This document shows positions 42,401 through 55,169 of a DNA stretch of 64,000 bases, in pieces. The translations under genes were made by a program, and so were the position numbers. The notes beneath the pieces are model-generated. The model was not told where the DNA came from and made no database searches. It was given only the letters and a program-made list of their open reading frames with translations. This DNA is from Tomocerus qinae (taxonomy: Eukaryota > Arthropoda > Collembola > Entomobryomorpha > Tomoceridae): contig CM034546.1 in NCBI GenBank assembly GCA_020055645.1, positions 82,584,001-82,648,000 on the forward strand, given 5' to 3'. Numbering within the stretch: the first letter of the stretch is position 1; the number at the start of each line of letters is the position of its first letter.

Positions 42401-43225
42401 GCCGGCGTAATCACTGCGGTAAAAAAGTCAACAGTTACCTTACTTTCTACAGTGAGTGTAGGTCGCATCACCTCCTGTACATCGACGTTGAAAGAATACA
42501 ACAATAAATAAATGGCTTTAATGCTATAAAGGGGTTAGATATTTTCATAAAATAAATACCTTAGCAATTGTAATTTTGCCAGCTCGCCAGCCCGCCCTGA
42601 AGTGAAAATGATTATAACGCTGTGTAAACACATCATATTACATATTCAGTGGGCGCTAAAGATAGATCAGAATTAGAACGTAGTCCTGCTTTTGTTGCCG
42701 AAAATCAAAGTAATTTTAGTGTATTTTTTTAATGGCGACAGCTAGCGTTTCGGCCCTGCAATGACGAAACACTAGCTGTCGTCACCTGATGCCAATTAAT
42801 AAAAAAGACACTACGAAGTCATACTTAGGGGGTTTACATGGGGTACTCTCCTCAGGGTGAAATTGAGTAATCTCCATTTGCGACAAAATGACGGATAGTG
42901 TCCGAATCTTCTCCCCAAACTGCAGCATTCCAAGCTTCATTTGATTTTTTTGTAATGTAACCGATTTGTGACTTCACACGGCGACACTTACTATACATTT
43001 CCATAGGGCAGAAAAGTATTTTAGACAAAATTATTTCAATTTTTTGACATGCACTTTCACAGTGGTGATGCCCCAAATGTATAGGAAATTCGCAGTGTGA
43101 CGTCATAAATCGGTTTACATACAAAAAATTCAGAAGTGCGGGAATTCCAAACCTATTTTACTTCTACTAGCCTTGCCTCCTCCCTATACTTTTCTTGGCT
43201 TTGTTCCCTATTTGTAGCTCTACTC
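42401..43225. other. No gene recognised
   Basis: Intronic. A short palindrome (GCGACAGCTAGCGTTTCGGCC...AAACACTAGCTGTCG) lies at about 42735-42785. Otherwise no features; open frames at 42852-43124 are unsupported. Confidence 0.4.
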
Positions 43226-43790
43226 CCTGGGGTCAGTTGCACCATCAACTTTTGCTTTTTACTTTGCACTTTTGTAGGCCATTTTGCAAAATTATCGTTG
43301 CACCAAAATTGGAATAATAGTAAAAAGTGAAAAGCAAAAGTTACAAGTAAAAAGCGCTTACTTTACAATCTCTGTTGCACGGACAACAAAACGCAAAAGT
43401 GGAAAAGAAAAAGTTGAACAACTTTGCAGGTTTTTTTGCAAGGTGTCCAGAGGCTTGTCAAGTATAATAATACTAGATGAGCAATAGGGTACAAATAGGG
43501 ATTTTCTTAAAATGTTCGAATTTTTACGGAGTTACCGCAGCTACGGAATTAAAAAGTTGGATTTGCAAATGTCGATGAGCATGAATATCAAAGTAGAGAC
43601 CAATGTTGCTAAGAAACATGGCACAGTTTACTACATGTTCAACTTTTTTACTTTTCACTTTTTGGTTGCAAAGTGATTAGTGAGGCCAAAATTTTGGTGC
43701 AACGATTTTACTTTTTACTTTGCAACTTTTGCAAAATGAAAAGCAAAAGTGACAAGTGAAAAGCGTAGCTATGGTGCAATTGGCCCCTGG
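43226..43790. mobile_element. MITE with TTGCACCAT inverted ends
   Basis: CCTGGGGTCAGTTGCACCAT on the left matches CCAGGGGCCAATTGCACCAT read in from the right. Subterminal GCTTTTTACTTTGCA / AAAGCAAAAGT motifs repeat in both orientations. No clear target duplication and no ORF. Confidence 0.75.
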
Positions 43791-44764
43791 TCACTTTACT
43801 TGTGAACTCGATATGACCCAAAAAGCCGTTTTATAGTTAGTTTTCTAAGTATTATACTTCAATGTTCGCCATTCACCAACAAAAGCATTTAAAACTGTAG
43901 TCATAGTGACATGCAATCAATATATTACTTAGAAAGGGACAAGCAGAGTCCAGAGAGTAGATGATTTTTTCGGCCCTTTAGAGCCCCATGACATCAAAAT
44001 CGCATTGGAGGTGAGATGGTGAAAGATAGAATGTAATATGGTGGACGTTTTTTGGAAATCTTAATTATTTATAGTCTGATTACTGGGCCAACTGGGCTTA
44101 CAAAATATATTCAGTGGCTCTATTCTCATCTTTAAGAATCAAAATCAAAATAATTACTTTTGATGACATTATCCAGGATTTAGCAAATATTCAATTCTAG
44201 TAGCTTAGCCTGCAAAAATTAAAACGCGTGAAAAAGTATAGCAAATATTAAAACCCTAAAAATTTGTCCAGAATAGTGTAAAAACGGAAACTATAGTTCA
44301 ATATAAAATTCAGTTCAATATAAATTGGCAGCTGGCAATCTAGGACATCCACAATAACTTATTTTAAGACTTAGGAGTATAAATTTTGTATTGGACCCTT
44401 TTTATACCTATACACTAATTCAATCTAAGTCTGTTGTCCCGCATACCTATTATTTATGCTAAGGTTCTTTATGGAAAGAAAAAAATGGCTCATTTTGGAG
44501 GTATCGTATTCCCTTGCAGACTATGCGATTCTATAAGCTCACTCCGTCCGGTGGACTAGAAATTATTTATTTGTTTACTAATATCTAACCCCCTTGCTGT
44601 ATTAAGGTGCACAACTATAAAAACTGAACCAAAGCAATCCAAAAGTGTATAGATTCGCAAATTAGAAAATCTCTATGGATACGTGTCACTAAACCCCTTG
44701 ATTACCATTCATTACCATTACCATTACATGGACAAAAAGATACAAGTGAAAAAATTGTATGACG
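43791..44764. other. No gene recognised
   Basis: Intronic AT-rich sequence, no repeat or coding pattern that I can support. Confidence 0.35.
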
Positions 44765-45093
44765 TTTTTAGAAAAGTCCCTAAGGATCTGAACTTACTGC
44801 ACCTACGAAGAAGTGTAAATGCCCAAAAAATTCACAGGAACTTTCTAAAGAGAAGTCCTGTCGAAAATTTGACATTTTCCATCTTTGTATTGAAAATATC
44901 ACGGTTTCAAAATTGCAAAAAACTCATATTTTAGTGTTTTTAACTTTGAAACCGCGATATTTTCAATACAAAGACGGAAAATGTCAAATTTTCGACAGGA
45001 CTTCTCTTTAGAAAGTTCCTGTGATTTTTTTGGGTATTTACACTTCTTCGTAGGTCCAGTAAGTTCAGATCTTTAGAGACTTTTCTAAAAAGA
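44765..45093. mobile_element. Near-perfect palindrome, arms about 155 bp
   Basis: TTTTTAGAAAAGTCCC onward is mirrored at 45093, with inner motifs TCCTGTCGAAAATTTGACAT and ATTTTCAATACAAAG. Only a few mismatches and about 20 bp of spacer separate the arms. It looks like a foldback MITE; flanking duplications are not evident. Confidence 0.82.
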
Positions 45094-46336
45094 AAAATTA
45101 CATTGAATATGATAGTCAAAAAGCGGCCTGTTGTGTCATAGCTACGCATATGTGTGCCTCTTAATGCTGTCAAATGTAATTGAATAAGCTCGTGCTAAAA
45201 AAACACATTTCAATAACAAACAAATATAGAATTTATTAATTTAGTAAGCAACTAATATCTTGATTATTAAGCACCCGAAGGTCACTATTTAATGAGAATA
45301 GCATTAATGGGTTTAATGTCTTTGTAATGTGTTCAACCCGACAGTGCTCGTAATACTAATTGTTTAATACTTTACCAAATAATTAATGGAACACAATTCA
45401 AAACTCATAAATTAAATCGGAAGAAACAGTTAAACGGTACATTTTTTACTGTTCTAAGAATGCAATAATATCAAAGTTTGGATCTGGAAAATCATTAATG
45501 ATATCGACAACGTAACTGCGTGGATGTTTCTGGGACGTATACGAGACCCGATATCCGACTATACGCGACCCGACAATCCGACGATACGCGACCCGAAAAT
45601 CCGACGATACGCGACCCGACAATCCGACAATACGGGACCCGACAATCCGAATATACGCGACCCGACAATCCGACAATACGGGTCCCGAACATACCAATTT
45701 ATCCAAAAGAACTCAAAAATGTCAACAATTGTCAAAAATCATCAAAATGTCAACAATTGTTTAACATTGTCAAAAATGTCATAAATGTCAAAAAATGTTA
45801 AAAATTATCAAAAATGTCAACAATTGTCAAAAATCATCAAAATGTCAACAATTGTTTAACATTGTCAAAAATGTCATAAATGTCAAAAAATGTTAAAAAA
45901 TTTTTAAAAATGTCAACAATTGTCAAAAATGTCAAAATTGTCAAAATTGTCAAAAATGTCAACAATTGTCAAAAATTATCAAAAATGTCAACAATTGTTT
46001 GACATTGTCAAAAATGTCAAAAAATGTCAAAAATGACAAAAAATGTCAAAATTATCAAAAATGTCAACATTTGTTTGACATTGTCAAAAATGTTAAAAAA
46101 TATCAAAAAGTGTCAAAAAGTGTCAAAAATTATCAAAAATGTCAAAAAGTGTCAAAAATTATCAAAAATGTCAAAAATTATCATAAAATGTCCTATTCAG
46201 AATATTTAAATTGGCCAATGCGGTCAAAAAATACAATTTTGCATATTCCGATTTATTACTCCTTAACCGGACAAGAGATTTGAGAATGTATGCGACTATA
46301 ATTATATTTTAGCTTGTCTGTTACAATGTGTGGTTA

Positions 46337-46461
46337 CAAAGGACTTTGAGCGCTCTTAGTCGCTAACCTCTAAGAATTGCACAAAGCAGTTCACTAGTCA
46401 CGGCATTGCGCACAATTCTTAAAGGCTAACGGACGGCTGAGAGGCTCAAAGTTCTTTAAAG
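46337..46461. repeat. Inverted repeat in FB2 core
   Basis: AAAGGACTTTGAGCGCTC...CTAAGAATTGCACA pairs with GCGCACAATTCTTAAAG...GAGGCTCAAAGTTCTTT, two arms of about 48 bp around a 28-bp loop. Confidence 0.72.
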
Positions 46462-46849
46462 CCAGACAAATAGAACTTAACTTACAAACAAAAAGTCTAA
46501 AAAATTAAAGTTTAATAAAAGTATGTAAGTACGCTCATAATTTTATTAGTTTGAATTATGTAGAAAGTTTACTTTTATAATAATGGTATGTGTTCACTAT
46601 AAAAGATTCTCTCTTATGAACCAAGCATTGTTTACTACTTCTGTCTGTCCAGGTAAAGGCAGGCGTTTTTTAAACAACTTGAACTTACTTTCTAGTCCAT
46701 CGTAAATAATGAACCTTTCTTTGTAGTAAAATACACTGTAGAAATGATCGGCAAATGTCAAACTCTGTCGCAATTATTCATAGATTTCAAAATATGTTTA
46801 GTATGCAGTAATATGTGCAATGTAAAGTTTTTTTAGTTTATTTTTGTGA

Positions 46850-46975
46850 AGTTTTTATAAATATTTTGACAATTTTATCTCCCCAAACTGAAATAGCTAA
46901 TAGAACATGACCACCTTCATCTTCACGTAAGCCAGCTTCTGTAGCGGTTTGCGGTTGGTTTTCAGTAAACATTTT
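46850..46975 (-). CDS. Small unrecognised ORF in FB2 core
   Basis: A minus-strand frame of about 44 codons from an ATG near 46972 (MFTENQPQTATEAG...), ending TAA near 46838. The amino-acid mix (EDEGGHVLLAISVWGDKIV) looks like real protein, unlike the repeats around it. It may be an exon captured by the element or part of its own coding sequence. No family recognised. Confidence 0.25.
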
Positions 46976-47949
46976 CAAATATAAAAAATAAATGTCATAC
47001 CGTTTTCGTATTGTTATCACACTTTTTGACATTTTTTGTCATTTTTGACAATGTCAAACAATTGTTAACATTTTTGACATTTTTGATAATTTTTGACAAT
47101 TGTTGATAATTTTGATAATTTTTGACACTTTTTGACATTTTTGACAATGTTAAACAATTTTTGACATTTTTGACAATGTTAAACAATTTTTGACATTTAA
47201 GACAATGTTAAACAATTTTTGACATTTTTGACTATGTTAAACAATTTTTGACATTTTTGACAATGTTAAACAATTTTTGACATTTTTGACAATGTTAAAC
47301 AATTTTTGACATTTTTGACGTTTTTTGACATTTTTGACAATGTTAAACAATTTTTGACATTTTTTGACGTTTTTTGACATTTTTGACAATATTAAACAAT
47401 TGTTGACATTTTTGATGATTTTTGACAATTGTTGACATTTTTGAGTTTTTTTTGGATAAATTGGGATTTTCGGGACCCGTATTGTCGGATTTTCGGGTCG
47501 CGTATATTCGGATTATCGGGTACCGTGTTGTCGGATTGTCCGGTAGCGTATCGTCGGATTGTCGGGTCGCGTATAGTCGGATATCGGGTCCCGTATACGT
47601 CCCAATGTTTCTCCTGAGTTTCAATGAATTCATAAAATGTATCTTCAGGGTAGCGATGAAATGTACTAAAAAGATGTTGTACGTTTTCATATTTTAAAAG
47701 CGATAAAGGAAGGTATCCAATGTACGCTCTTCTCGCTGCATGGATACGTAGTTTTAAGTCATTGTAATCAAATCCTCTATTTAGAAAATTAAAGTTTGAC
47801 CGTATACCATTCTCAATTTTAGTGTTAATTGTAACCCCTAACTGGCTGTCTATTTGAAGCCTCCGTATGCTATAGGGATTCTCTAAACTGAACTCTTTTC
47901 GTGAGTGCGAGCTACAGAAAGCGCGCAATATACATGTTACAAAATACAC

Positions 47950-49560
47950 GTTGGAGCGAGCCTACTCTTCCACAGCTTAAACGTGAAAAATGCTATCTTT
48001 CATGTTTTACATGATAAAAATCAGAAATTTTTATTAAAAATACTGGCTCATTATTGCAAATATTACAGGGACAAAAAATTTTCAAAATGTTCATCTGTTA
48101 ATCAGAATTAATTTTTTGGCATAAAATGTGTGTTAAAGTAAGCTTCCTACGCCCCGGCATAGTTTGGTCATTTAGTTACGTGCCACGCTTGCGCAAAGGA
48201 ATGAGCCTCCCTATTTATGTGTAAAGGAGGTCAAAGGATATCATCATTTCTTGAAATATTATTTGAAATTCTTCATTTTCATTGCCACTTGCTAAACTTG
48301 AAGTTAGTCTGGCATGAAAGACATTGCAATCTTCACAAACATCCAACCTTGGATATCCAAACCCTATGTTATTTTCCCATGTTTTAGGTTGCAATAACTA
48401 AAATTCCAAACTTTTCTTATTCTACTTATTTTCTAATTACATTTATCTTGGCCCTTTTTGCTGTAAATTAGGTTGAAAAAATTTTTAAAACGTATTTAAA
48501 TTAAATCAACAGCTTCAGGTAAATTTGACCTTTGGCGCGTCATTTTTCGAAGACGCTTTCGAAGACGCGGCTTTCCTATTGACATAACACTTAAGACATT
48601 TTATTGTCCCCCCTGGAGACCCATAGATTAACAATGGAGTTTCAGTGTGGTATAGAAGAACATGGTATGGGACAATTCTTTGTTTTTGTTGAAGCCACTA
48701 AGCCGTTGCCCACAAGTTGAATCAAATGTGTTGACTGGCTGAGCGGATCAGCTGACTTGAACCAAGTGTGCTGATCGGCTGAGCCATAGCTTCACAGTAA
48801 TAAATATCATGTTATTTCTGTTATTAAAGTCTTGACACAACACGTTAGATGGCGACTATTCTGTGCTGGAGACCAAGTTTGTTATTGAAATGTGTTTTTT
48901 TAGCACGCGCAAATTCAATTGTGTAACTTGGGAGTAAATAGTTTCTTTGTAGTATGATGTGGATTGTGAATGTAGTGATTGTTATGATACTACGATACTA
49001 GGCCCTAAGTACTATTGTCGAGTTTCAAAATGATTAAACATATCAAAGTTGTTTAGTTCCGAAATATAAGCTAATGTTCGTTCACTCGTCTCATACTGGA
49101 CTTCCTTGTTTTATGACATAAATCTGCATTGTAAAAGAGTGAAACCAGGTCGATTACTTCCATTTGCCTTTTCTCATAGCAAAGCACTGACTCACTTCAG
49201 GCAGATAAGCTTGTTTCTAGCTCGAAATTCAAAATTATGACCGAAACAGGGTAACTCATTAATGACAGTGGGAAAAATTACAAATATGATTGTATTTTAT
49301 TCCGCGTTCTACGACAATTAAGAGTGCCGTCATCTTAGAGCTACTTACAGCCCCTTTATATGGGGTATTAAAAAATTGGGATTATTTTAATAGAATTTGT
49401 CATTACAATAATGTAAATTTTCTTTTATAACTTTGTCTTTGAAACAATAGAAAATGTCTTTAAATTTAATATTCTGTCAGTAAATGATTAATGTAATTTT
49501 TCAGTAAAAAAATCAAACTTATAACTTATCAGCTTATTTTCGCCAAATGTAATTTATCGG
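47950..49560. other. No gene recognised
   Basis: Intronic sequence. Two loose copies of a 35-bp motif with GTGTTGACTGGCTGAGCGGATC lie at 48715-48790. Short open frames are unsupported. Confidence 0.35.
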
Positions 49561-49574
49561 TATATACTATATTA

Positions 49575-50240
49575 ACAAAGCTTGGTCTGAAAATTAAAAT
49601 TTCAAAGTTTTGTGTACATTGTAGTCTGAAAATTAAAGTTTCGAAGTTTTGTGTACAATAGTAGTAATCAAAAGTAGAATCGAATCCGATTAGATTTAAC
49701 TTTTTGCATCAAAACTGCGTCTGCTCATGCGCGAACAAGAAAATCGTATCGTTCTCATCGGAATTTTTTGAATCGTCTCCTGGGACGATTTAGATTCGGA
49801 TTAGAAAGATTTTGGTTGGAAAATCGCAGGTTGTTGTGTTAAAGTGCGGAATCAGTCTAACACTTTTTAGCTAAGCTCAAGGTGAGTGAAATGTTATGGG
49901 GACAATTACCATGACAAATTTTCTCACCTTGGCTAAGCTGTAAAATATCATTACTTTTGTTATTGAATCGTCATAGTTGTCAAATTATTTAAATCAGAGC
50001 ACTCAAAAGCTATGTTGGATTTGATCCATTTTCTTCAATCTGAATCTAAATCAAATCCGATTCGATTTTACTTTTGATTATTACTAAAATGTTCTAAACA
50101 TTAAATGCACAATGGTAATATGCACAAAAGACCACAATTTGCTCAAAACTTTGAAAAATAAATTTTTGGATGGTAATATGCACAAAAGTTTGAAAATTTA
50201 ATTTTTAGGCCACATTGTGCACAAAACTTTAAAATTTAAA
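49575..50240. mobile_element. Foldback MITE, TAGTAATCAAAAGTA ends
   Basis: The central pair is AGTAATCAAAAGTAGAATCG (about 49661) against CGATTTTACTTTTGATTATTACT (ending about 50090). Outside it, two copies of a 35-bp motif (TCTGAAAATTAAA...TTTTGTGTACA) at 49584-49660 face inverted copies at 50110-50235, so the pairing extends further out. No ORF. Confidence 0.68.
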
Positions 50241-50998
50241 TTTTTCATAAAAAGAATACATTTTAATCCTTTCCAATACTACAAAAGCAATAATGAGGGT
50301 GTATATACCAAAAATGAAACCATTGAAATGAAGGAATGAAAACTACTTTTGAGTTTTTGGTCAGGATTAGCGTTTTCTAATTTAATAATTCTAATTAAAA
50401 CGTTCAAAAAAATGTTTTCCGAACTTTTTCGAAATTGTTTTCAAAATTTTGAAATACTAAATTTTTGAATTGAATTGACTTAAATTGAAATTGAAACTAA
50501 AAAGAAAGCCATGTAAGGAAATCGTTTGCGTGAAGAATGGCGCCGGTTTCATAAAAATTGGCCTAGTAGTTTAGAAATGGATCATAGATGAACAACATAA
50601 GGCGGAAAAACTTAAAAACGGCGGGTTTTCAAAAGAAATCCTGAAATTGGTTTTTCAATATCACTAAGTAGATTAGAATCTGAAAGAAAAAACTGTGGCT
50701 GTGACATTTTGTTCCCAGCCTGCTTGGTCTCTTATGTATTTACTCTCAGTCATCAAAACTGTCATTATTTTGTGTCAGTAGCCTTAAAAATTGTACCTTA
50801 TTTTACTACCAACTTTCATTTATTTACTTTTGCTTTAGCTTTTGCTGCATTTTGCTTTAACTTTGAAAGACAATTTCCTTCAAAGATGATAACAACATTT
50901 TAAAAATAATGACGTGTACTTTTTACTGACAAATTACATTAAAATAAAGACGGGTTAATTGGAAGCCCTTTATATGGAGATCTGTAATATTATAGATA
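50241..50998. other. No gene recognised
   Basis: Intronic AT-rich sequence up to the host A before Helitron D. Nothing else supported. Confidence 0.35.
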
Positions 50999-51888
50999 CT
51001 AGTAATAGGCCCGTTCTCCGAACGGGAAATTGCTACCCCTTAATGGGGATGGGGACGGTAGATCATGATTATGCATTTGAAAAAGGATAAAAATTAACAG
51101 ATTAAAATGTTTAAAAAATTGCTTGCTACATTGCTACAATATCCTATGTACAGGGAACAAATTACATTATTGTCTTATCGAAGCAACATAATAATAGTGT
51201 ACCAAATTAAACATCATTTAACCAAACAGCGAAATTAAAGTAAATGTTTACTGTTGCCTCAGAGCTTTCGTATACTTCTTCAAATTCCGACCACACTCAA
51301 AAGCGATTCTGATTGGTGGAAATTTTTTTCGATTAACCAATGCAGATATCCATGACGAAATTCTATATGATTTCTACTTACTATCCCAAGGGGTAATATT
51401 TCATGTAACAATACTCTCAATGTTGAATAGCCTATCCACTTATGGTAAGATAATGCAATTTATAGTAAGAGTTTTACATGATCGGAAACTCGATAACCCC
51501 TTCATTTTCAATAACCCCATCATCATCATTTTAAATAACCCCGTCATTTTCAACGACCTATTTATTTTAAACATTTTCCTTATTTTAAACATTTTCCTCA
51601 TTTTAAATAACCTCGTCATTTTAATTCACTCCACCATTTTAATCGTCCTCGTTATTTAGTTGTAATGTATCCCGTTACTTTATTGGTATTGTATTGGTAT
51701 TTATTAATTGAACATGGGTCCCGCCCGTTCAACAGTACTTCAATTACAAATACATGTACATTATATTACAAAAATTGAGAATTTTTCAAAAGAAACAGTT
51801 GACAATGTTTGGTTTACATTACAAACTTACAGATACGTTAGCAGAGGGTTACATTAAGCTGGAGTAGTTATATATATAAATAGTTATT

Positions 51889-52773
51889 CTAAGAACTGGA
51901 GAGGATCGAGGCTACAAAATTATAAATTCTGAAGTAGTGTTTATTGTCATCGCTGGAGAACAACAGAGGAAGATAGTTAGATTCGGTGATAGTAGTGTCG
52001 TTATCTTGTAGGACATGGAGCTGTTCTCTTAGAGTAGATAAACCTTTGCAACCCAGGAATAGATGGTACCAATCGATGTCATTGCCACTACAATATTTAC
52101 ACGTCGTTAACTTAACGGAATTACCTCGAAAATATAGTTGACTACGATTAAGTCTAATTTGTGACAATAGTGATGTAACACTTTTAGGTAAATTACAAGA
52201 GATGTAGTTTTCTCTACCTATTGAGGACTTTATGTATTTATAATGTGAATGATTACTAGACTGTAAAACGCTATCTAAGTCCTTTTCATTGAGGTATAAA
52301 CTATATTTCTCTATTAATAGTGACTGGTTTCTTAATACATTGTCGATGTTTCCTGAGTCCCATAGGTGTGACATGTTAATCTCTGCAAGTAGGTAGCGGG
52401 CCTGCGCTGCCCAGTTGTACCTTATATCTATAGAATTTAAACTACCTAATTGATAATAACATGTTTTGACTAAAGAATTTTCATCTTTTTTTAAGATTCT
52501 GATCCAAAACTGTAAAAAGTTTTTAAAAGGGTATAATTTAATATGACAACAGCCAGTCTCCAGACGGGTAAAATATTTAGGGGTGGTGTATGGCAGCATT
52601 AGAGATCTTTTTGTTAAAAATTGTGGGACTTTTTCTAGGGTATCCGCATGGGTAAGACCCCAAATAGAAGAACCGTATAGAACTGTAGAGTTTGCAATAG
52701 AGTGAAACAGTTTTTCTCTTGAGTCGGCGTTGGTGGCTTTTCCTTTACAACTATTGACAAGACGCTGGCGCAA
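51889..52773 (-). pseudogene. LINE ORF2, C-terminal domain
   Basis: A 294-residue frame after the RT thumb: TVLYGSSIWGL, YNWAAQARYLL, LLSQIRLNRSQLYF and the cluster CKYCSGNDIDWYHLFLGC. The same blocks are present in the LINE at 6.0-6.6 kb, which confirms that the two are related. The domain is intact, although it is cut off from the RT frame near 52740. Confidence 0.82.
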
Positions 52774-54378
52774 GCCTTCTTCCCTTTTCTTACCGCCGTC
52801 TCCGCTTGCGACTTAAATAGACCGGTGGAAGTGAACATAACTCCTAGGTAAGTGTAAGCTTTTACAGTTTTGATTTCCTTGGAGCCCCAGTGGAAACGAT
52901 CGGAAGATCTTCCTGACTTGGAGATTACAAGAATATTTGTCTTTTCTAGATTAACCGTCAGTTCATTTTCGTCTATGAAGTCCTTTAGGATATTGATGTT
53001 TTTCTGCAGTTGATCTTTTGTGCTGGCTAAGAGAACTTTGTCTTCCGAGAATAAAAGAATATGAACAAGGAGCTGAAACCTTTGTTCTGGGTTCATGATG
53101 CGTATTCCAGCGATATCGCTGATCGCCATTTTTTCAATAATGTCGTTTATAAAAATGCAGAATAAATTGGGCGAGAGTGTCTCACCCTGGGGGCAAGAAC
53201 GGAGGATTGGGAAATCTGTCGGTGTGACCTTCGGATGTTCGTACACATGCTGTACCATTTTTGTATATTGACTGTATCACCTTAATAAATTTAGACGATA
53301 GTCCATGAGCATATAGTTTTTTCCATAGCAGATCATGGGAGACGCAGCCAAAAGCGTTGGACAGGTCGACAAAGCAGAGGTACAATTTACCAGATTTTTT
53401 GTTTAGTTGGGTCTGCACAGCTGTCATAAGAGCAAAAAGATGATCTTCGCAGCTGCTCCCTTTCTTGTAAGCTGCCTGAAAATCAGAGAGTTTGTTGTTT
53501 GTTATAGACCACTTCTGTAGTCTTTGGGAGAGCGTCGAGGTGAACAGCTTAAGGATAGTCTGCATCAGGGCGATTGGACGATAAATTTCCGGGTTTTCCT
53601 TTGAGCCTTTTTTGTGCATGAGAACGATTTCCGTAATACACCAATCTTGGGGCACCTGACCTGAATCGGAGCATTTCTGGAAGAGCGATCGTAGGATATC
53701 TATTAAAATTGGAGGTGAGTTAGACCATATTTCATTAGGAATTAAATCTAGTCCAGTGGCTTTGTTCTTTTTAAGTTTTCTCATGCAGTCCAAAATTTCC
53801 TGCTTGGAAAATGGGCTATCCAGAATATCGTTTTCTACGAACGTCATGGGTTCTTCGCACATCATATCTGTCTCAGCGTGAAATAGGTGTGCATAATAAT
53901 TATACCATGTTTCTGAATCAATATTGTTGTTAGTAGGTGATGACTTACGATTGAATACTTTTTTCACAGCCTTCCAGAATTCTCGTCCTCTGTTGTGATT
54001 CATTAGGCTTTCCTCAATTTCCTTGAAGTACGCAGCACTTTTAGTAGAGCAAATTTGATTATATGCGTTTTTTGCAGTAATATAATCGGCGACTTTCTTA
54101 GGAGTGTCATACCTTGAACAAGACCGTATGGCTCTGAGTGCTTTCTTTTTTATTTTTCTTGCTTTTTCACATTCACGGTCTGCCCATTTGGGCCTTCTTG
54201 AGTTTATTTTTATAGAAATCTCTGGTTTTAGTATTCTTAGGCTGGTGGCGGTGTCCATTATTGCGTGCTTTAGAGTTCCAAACAGTTCATTTGTGGATGG
54301 AGAGTTTAGGTAAGTGTCAGGGGTTGAAAAATAACTTGATGTTAAAGGACTCTGAGAACTGGCTGATGTTACTTTCAT
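52635..54378 (-). pseudogene. LINE ORF2, reverse transcriptase domain
   Basis: Two overlapping frames (54378-53182 and 53258-52635) give the linker and RT. Seen are LKKNKATGLDLIPNEIW, YRPIALMQTILKLF, AYKKGSSCEDHLFAL, motif A as YLCFVDLSNAFG (53350-53390; the second Asp of the usual AFD is Gly), the QGETLSPNLF motif B at the frame change, and motif C as FSED at 53040-53051 in place of YADD. Replacement of a catalytic Asp by Glu should impair activity. The copy is dead by frameshift as well. Confidence 0.88.
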
Positions 54379-55150
54379 TAAGAATGATTTTCGGTGGTAA
54401 TTTTACAGTTTCGGCAGATTTTTCTATAACCAAACAAGAATCAAGATTAGCTAAAAGTGGAAAATGATCGGAATTAGTCATTTTAAGTATTTTAAGATCA
54501 ATGGGAATATTTAAACCATTTTGCATCATACAATAGTCAACTACACTTTGACCTTTGCCATTTGAGTGAACAAATGTATACTCCAGATTTGGATCACTTT
54601 TAGAATTACCGTTTATAATTATTAGATTGTATTCAAATAACTTATAATTAATAATTTACCTCTACAGTTTACCACGTTATCCTTAGTAATGCGTTTGTTT
54701 ACAATGTTAAAATTAGAGATTCTTGCATTAAAATCTCCAAGTAATAGTAACTTCTCCTTTTTATCTAATAGATTTTCAATTTTTCTGAATACAATGTCTA
54801 AGTTTTTTCCGTAACTAACAGTTGGAGGTAAATAAATAAAAATAGTTTTTATCCAGCCGTACCTTGTCATTATGTCTAATAGCACATATAGTCTGTTGGA
54901 TTTAATAAAATTAAAGTACTCTAACTTATCCAGTTTACATCCTATTATGAACCCACCACTGTTTCTCCCTAAAGTTTTGTTTCGTTGTGAGGGTTGTTCG
55001 AAAATTTTATAATTATTACAAATTTTGTAATTTTTAAAATTTAAAGAACTAAAAGTTTCTGACCAGCAGAATATGTCACAATCTTGTTTAATAAAATCAT
55101 TGTAGGAGTCATATTTTTTACTTACAATACCTTTTATATTCCAATGAAGA
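54317..55150 (-). pseudogene. LINE ORF2, endonuclease domain
   Basis: The frame begins with VLHWNIKGIVSKK and DIFCWSETF (catalytic Asn and Glu regions), continues with LLLLGDFNARISN near 54735 (active-site Asp/Asn) and later blocks in a shifted frame. This endonuclease nicks the target for reverse transcription. Stops and shifts near 54622 and 54320 break it. Confidence 0.78.
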
Positions 55151-55169
55151 ACTGTTTAGATCGGACGGG

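Larger units (their letters stand above)
45532..47603. mobile_element. Foldback element FB2 with tandem-repeat arms
   Basis: Starts GGGACGTATACG and ends CGTATACGTCCC. GATGTTTCT (45523-45531) and AATGTTTCT (47604-47612) flank it, a 9-bp duplication with one mismatch. The outer part of each arm is made of about 20-bp units (ACGCGACCCGACAATCCG), the inner part of TGTCAAAAATTATCAAAAA-type units. The middle (46200-47030) is unique, with a hairpin and a small ORF. It splits an unrelated minus-strand frame. Confidence 0.88.
45446..47930 (-). pseudogene. Unrecognised ORF or terminal exon split by FB2
   Basis: The minus strand is open from about 47920 to 47613 (includes YSIRRLQIDSQLGV, RGFDYNDLKLRIHAARRAY, HRYPEDTFYEFIETQEKH) and again from 45534 to the TAA at 45446 (PRSYVVDIINDFPDPNFDI). 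Removing FB2 and one target copy joins the two in frame, giving about 130 residues. A possible splice acceptor (GCTTTCTGTAG) lies at about 47920, so it could be the last exon of a gene nested in the ABCA intron or of an old transposon. I recognise no domain. Confidence 0.5.

Noticed and set aside
45495-46283. Plus- and minus-strand ORFs with repeated Arg/Asp/Pro or Lys/Asn segments
   Set aside because: They are translations of the FB2 arm units in several frames.
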